The notes under the pieces: generated by a model
Databases searched by the model: none
Seen by the model: the letters and a program-made list of their open reading frames with translations, nothing else
Told to the model about the DNA's origin: nothing
Assembly: GCA_016936575.1 (NCBI GenBank)
Contig: JAFGXQ010000202.1
Location: forward strand, 20,959 to 84,958
Direction: 5' to 3'
Source: Deltaproteobacteria bacterium
Lineage (GTDB): Bacteria; Myxococcota_A; Polyangia; JAAYKL01
DNA length: 64,000 nucleotides
Translations under genes and position numbers: made by a program
In this document: one piece after another, positions 60,554 to 64,000 of the stretch
How the letters are laid out: every line of letters begins with the position of its first letter
How positions within the stretch are numbered: the stretch's first letter is position 1

Positions 60554-61705
60554 CTATAGAGAACGACGCAAAATGTCGGTGAGTTTTTCCGTGGTTAAAC
60601 GGACGGGATTCCCCTTCATACTGCTTGCTTTTTCGGCTGCGGCGACAATGGCGGGAATATCGGTTTCGGTAACGCCGTAGCTGGAGAATCCGGTGATGTT
60701 GAGGTGCGTGCACAGGTCATTCAACCACTGAATTCCCTCCTCCACCGTGGCGGTCTGCCGACCGGTGAGCAGGGCCGATACTTCAGCGAATTTTCGACGC
60801 AGGGGTTTGGTTTTACATGCTTCAGCCGCATTGGCCGCAAAGACCGACGGCAGCAGACGGCCGCAGATTACGCCGTGAGGAATCGGAAACATACCACCCA
60901 TGGGACCGGCAATCCCATGTACCGCGCCGAGACCCGCGTTGGCCAGGCCGATGCCGCCGAACAGGCTGGTCAATGCCATGTCTTCCCGCGCGCCTGGGTT
61001 ATCACCCTCGTCAAATGCGCTCCGTAGACTTCGAGCTGCCCTGCGGATGCCCTCACGGCAGAGGGCGTCTGTCAGCGAATTGGATTTTTGAGATACAAAC
61101 GGTTCGATTACTTGGGTTAATGCGTCGAGCCCGGTAGCGGCGGTTACTGCGGGCGGTACACTATAGGTGAGTTCGGGATCGATGATTGCAAGGTCGGGGA
61201 GCATGTAGTTACTCCGCATGCTCACTTTCACCCGATGTTCTACCGAGCGGAGAACAGCATTTTTGGTTACTTCGGCGCCGGTGCCGGCGGTGGTGGGAAC
61301 GGCGATAAACGGTACCGTTCGTCGGGACAGCGGTTTTCCTCGGCCGATTACTTCCAGATAATCGAACAGCTCGCCGTCGTTGGTGAGCATCGCGCTGATC
61401 GCTTTTCCCGCATCGATAACGCTGCCTCCGCCGACGGCAATCACCAGATCGCACGCGGACTGCCTGGCCAGCGCGGTTCCGCGAATAACGTCGTCTGTGG
61501 TAGGTTCCGACGGAATAGAAAATGTGTGAGTAGACACCGGGGAATTTGCCAGCAGTTTTTCGGCTCGGTCCGCGGTGGCACCGCACACCAGAAGTGCCCG
61601 GGCGCCGAATGATGCGGCTTCACGGCCGATGGTCGATGCTTTTTGAGCGCCGAATTCGATGCGGGTTGCGGTCAGAAATGAAAATGACTGCTGCGGTATC
61701 TCCAT
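60554..61705 (-). CDS. Iron-containing alcohol dehydrogenase
   Basis: VIAVGGGSVIDAGKAI, PTTAGTGAEVTKNAV, VHGIAGPMGGMFPIPHGVICG. Confidence 0.92.
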   Translation of the reverse strand: MEIPQQSFSFLTATRIEFGAQKASTIGREAASFGARALLVCGATADRAEKLLANSPVSTHTFSIPSEPTTDDVIRGTALARQSACDLVIAVGGGSVIDAGKAISAMLTNDGELFDYLEVIGRGKPLSRRTVPFIAVPTTAGTGAEVTKNAVLRSVEHRVKVSMRSNYMLPDLAIIDPELTYSVPPAVTAATGLDALTQVIEPFVSQKSNSLTDALCREGIRRAARSLRSAFDEGDNPGAREDMALTSLFGGIGLANAGLGAVHGIAGPMGGMFPIPHGVICGRLLPSVFAANAAEACKTKPLRRKFAEVSALLTGRQTATVEEGIQWLNDLCTHLNITGFSSYGVTETDIPAIVAAAEKASSMKGNPVRLTTEKLTDILRRSL

Positions 61706-61707
61706 GG

Positions 61708-62016
61708 TTACCCCCATCCGGAATCATCCGGGTGGATATTTTGAAGCTTTATCGTCCGCCTGGGAGAATTCATCATGGGCGCCACGGTGTCCCGCCAGGT
61801 CTGGTAGTGGCTGGTTTCCTTGTGTTTGGCCGGGGCCTCCGCCGTTCGGTACACTTCGACCAGAATGAACTGGGTGGGGTTCTCAATGTCCTGCACCACA
61901 TCGAACCGCGCGATTCCGGGCTCTTGAATACTGCCTTTTGCATTGGCGGTGGATGCGGCTTTGAATGCCTCCACATCATCGGGTTTTACATCCACAAAAA
62001 CGTGTACAATAACCAT
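61708..62016 (-). CDS. Antibiotic biosynthesis monooxygenase (ABM)-domain protein
   Basis: VFVDVKPDDVEAFKAA...NAKGSIQEPGIARFDVVQDIENPTQFILVEVYR. Confidence 0.88.
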   Translation of the reverse strand: MVIVHVFVDVKPDDVEAFKAASTANAKGSIQEPGIARFDVVQDIENPTQFILVEVYRTAEAPAKHKETSHYQTWRDTVAPMMNSPRRTIKLQNIHPDDSGWG

Positions 62017-62228
62017 GTGGGCCTCCTTGGTGTTGCGGTTGTTGGGTAATAGTTGATGGGTACCACGGCTTTGAGGCTTAGAAAATGGAAAAACGGGGTT
62101 GATTCGTCGGAACGGAGTTCTATGAGAGCATAAATTTGAATATATATTTGCGCGATGAATTTGAGAGCGCTATATTGAGTAGAAATTTCTATAAATACAG
62201 AACGTGTTTGTGCACAACGGGGGGAACT

Positions 62229-62606
62229 GTGGAATCAGCCGAGTCAAAGAGGATTTTGTTGGTGGATGATGAAGATTTGGTTCGTAAAACATGTGTGCGC
62301 ATGTTGGCACGCATGGGGTTTGAGGTGTTGCAGGCACAAAGCGGCGAAGAGGCCATATCCCTCTATTCTGAGGAGTGGGAGAGTATCTCTCTGGTACTGT
62401 TGGATATGGTGATGCCCACAATGAGCGGCAGCAAAACATTCAAGCAATTGCGGGAAGTGAATCCCGATGCGAAAGTTATCGTTTCTTCAGGGTACCCGGA
62501 AGATGAAGTGATCAAGACGATGCTTGCCCAGGGGGCGGTGGGATTTGTGAAAAAGCCCTTCGGTCTTCAGGAACTTGCCGACGAATTGGATAAAGTTGTC
62601 GCGTAA
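62229..62606 (+). CDS. Response regulator (CheY-like receiver)
   Basis: RILLVDDEDLVRKT, LVLLDMVMPTMSGSKTFKQL, VIVSSGYPEDE, GFVKKPFG; probable GTG start at 62229 after GGGGGG. Confidence 0.9.
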   Translation: MESAESKRILLVDDEDLVRKTCVRMLARMGFEVLQAQSGEEAISLYSEEWESISLVLLDMVMPTMSGSKTFKQLREVNPDAKVIVSSGYPEDEVIKTMLAQGAVGFVKKPFGLQELADELDKVVA

Positions 62607-62700
62607 GTGATTCTTTTTTTCATTCGAACCATTTATACAGTAGGTGACGCTGATATGCGGCGATGCGGTTGGTGCCCCGCCGCGATTGGAATGGAATTAT

Positions 62701-63870
62701 ATGAACACCGAACCATGGCAACGAATAGTGATACATGCCGATATGGACGCATTTTTTGCGGCGGTGGAGCAATTGGATAATCCGGCGTATCGGGGCAAGC
62801 CGTTATTGATCGGCGGGCGCAGTGAACGGAGCGTGGTTTCCACGGCGAGTTATGAGGCGCGGCGGTTCGGTGCGAAAAGTGCGATGGCAATGGTCAAGGC
62901 GTTGCAATTGTGTCCTCATGCGATTGTGGTGGAACCGCGCATGGGGCGCTATAAAGAGATTTCGTCCATCATCATGGATGTGTTTTCGCAGTTTTCGCCG
63001 CAGGTGGAGCCCCTCAGTGTGGATGAGGCGTTCATGGAGATGACCGGAGCGGAAAAAATCTTCGGTTCTCCCACGGAGATGGGTCGTGCAATCAAGAAGG
63101 CCGTATACACCGCCACCGGCGGGTTGACCATTTCGGTAGGGGTTGCTGCCACGAAATTTATGGCAAAGGTCGCCAGCGATATGGACAAACCGGATGGATT
63201 GACAGTCATTGAGCCGGGAACCGAGTGTGATACGCTTTGGCCGATGGATGTATCACGCATTTGGGGGGTGGGGCCGAAGACCCGTGAGCGGTTGCAGCAG
63301 ATGGGGCTTCGAACCGTGAAAGACGTTGCCACCAGCAATCGGGAGTGGTTGGAATCAAAGATGGGAAAACAGGGGAGTCATATTTGGCTGTTGGCCAATA
63401 ATATTGATGCGCGGGATGTTCACCCCCGGGAAGAAGCGAAAAGCGTTGGAAAAGAGTATACCCTGAGTGAGGACATATCCGGTGCAGAAAACATCTGGCC
63501 TCATTTGCGCAGATGTGCCGATCGCATTGCGCGAAGCTTGCGAAAGGAAGGACTGCGGGCGAAGGGGGTACGTGTGAAATTGAAGACTGCGCAGTTTGAT
63601 TTGTTGACCCGTCAGGGAAGTACGGAACAGCTGACGGACAACGCAAAAGAATTGTTGGCGGCGGCAGCCCCGCTGCTTGAGAAATTTGATTTATCCAGGA
63701 AGTATCGGTTGGTGGGGATGGCCGCGTTTCAGTTGATAGAATGCGGCGGTCAGGAAGAGTTGTTTGTCGGGGAAGAAGTAAAACGACGACATCGGCTGGA
63801 CAAGGCGTTTGATGAAGTATTGCAGAAATTCGGAGACGCGGCGCTGAGCAGAGGAGAAGAGTTGGAGTAG
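62701..63870 (+). CDS. dinB: DNA polymerase IV
   Basis: IHADMDAFFAAVEQLDNPAYRGKPLLIGG, VEPLSVDEAFMEMTG, SVGVAATKFMAKVASDMDKPDG. Confidence 0.95.
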   Translation: MNTEPWQRIVIHADMDAFFAAVEQLDNPAYRGKPLLIGGRSERSVVSTASYEARRFGAKSAMAMVKALQLCPHAIVVEPRMGRYKEISSIIMDVFSQFSPQVEPLSVDEAFMEMTGAEKIFGSPTEMGRAIKKAVYTATGGLTISVGVAATKFMAKVASDMDKPDGLTVIEPGTECDTLWPMDVSRIWGVGPKTRERLQQMGLRTVKDVATSNREWLESKMGKQGSHIWLLANNIDARDVHPREEAKSVGKEYTLSEDISGAENIWPHLRRCADRIARSLRKEGLRAKGVRVKLKTAQFDLLTRQGSTEQLTDNAKELLAAAAPLLEKFDLSRKYRLVGMAAFQLIECGGQEELFVGEEVKRRHRLDKAFDEVLQKFGDAALSRGEELE

Positions 63871-64000
63871 TTGTTCTTGTGAATGTCTGATTTTGTTACC
63901 TGATTGTTTTGTATAAGGAGATTCTATGAATAGGCCCCTTCCTGTCAGTTAAAGTAACATTAGTTACCAGCATAAACGGGCTCATTAGGCCCAAACAGAC

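Noticed and set aside
1-64000. tRNA, rRNA, tmRNA, RNase P RNA or SRP RNA genes
   Set aside because: Intergenic regions were scanned by eye for characteristic motifs (e.g. GGTTCRANNCC); none found, though a tRNAscan/Infernal run would be decisive.

Overview
Gene-dense (~53 predicted CDS) chromosomal window of Deltaproteobacteria/Myxococcota-like character. That lineage is inferred from PilZ-PEGA proteins, DnaJ fusions, many Asp-Ser-repeat lipoproteins and fibro-slime/FG-GAP surface proteins. Housekeeping genes include mfd (partial), maf, yggS, pckG (GTP type), asnS, carA/carB, dacB and dinB. Accessory content: (i) a minus-strand operon with an ECF-like sigma factor, a membrane DUF4384-like putative anti-sigma protein, a secreted caspase-family protease with a putative C-terminal beta-barrel, and downstream VWA-like lipoproteins (33799->26280), the best candidate for an undescribed system; (ii) a glycan-utilisation island with GH27, a FucP-like MFS transporter, a TMTC-like TPR membrane protein and two GH3 lipoproteins (60345->50186); (iii) several lipoproteins with long Asp-Ser/Thr/Gly/Ala linkers; (iv) a CheW protein with an inserted CZB zinc-sensing domain; (v) a truncated DAACS symporter remnant; (vi) a candidate structured RNA between two terminators near 41 kb. 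No rRNA, tRNA, CRISPR array or complete IS element was recognised. All family assignments come from reading motifs by eye; no database search was run.
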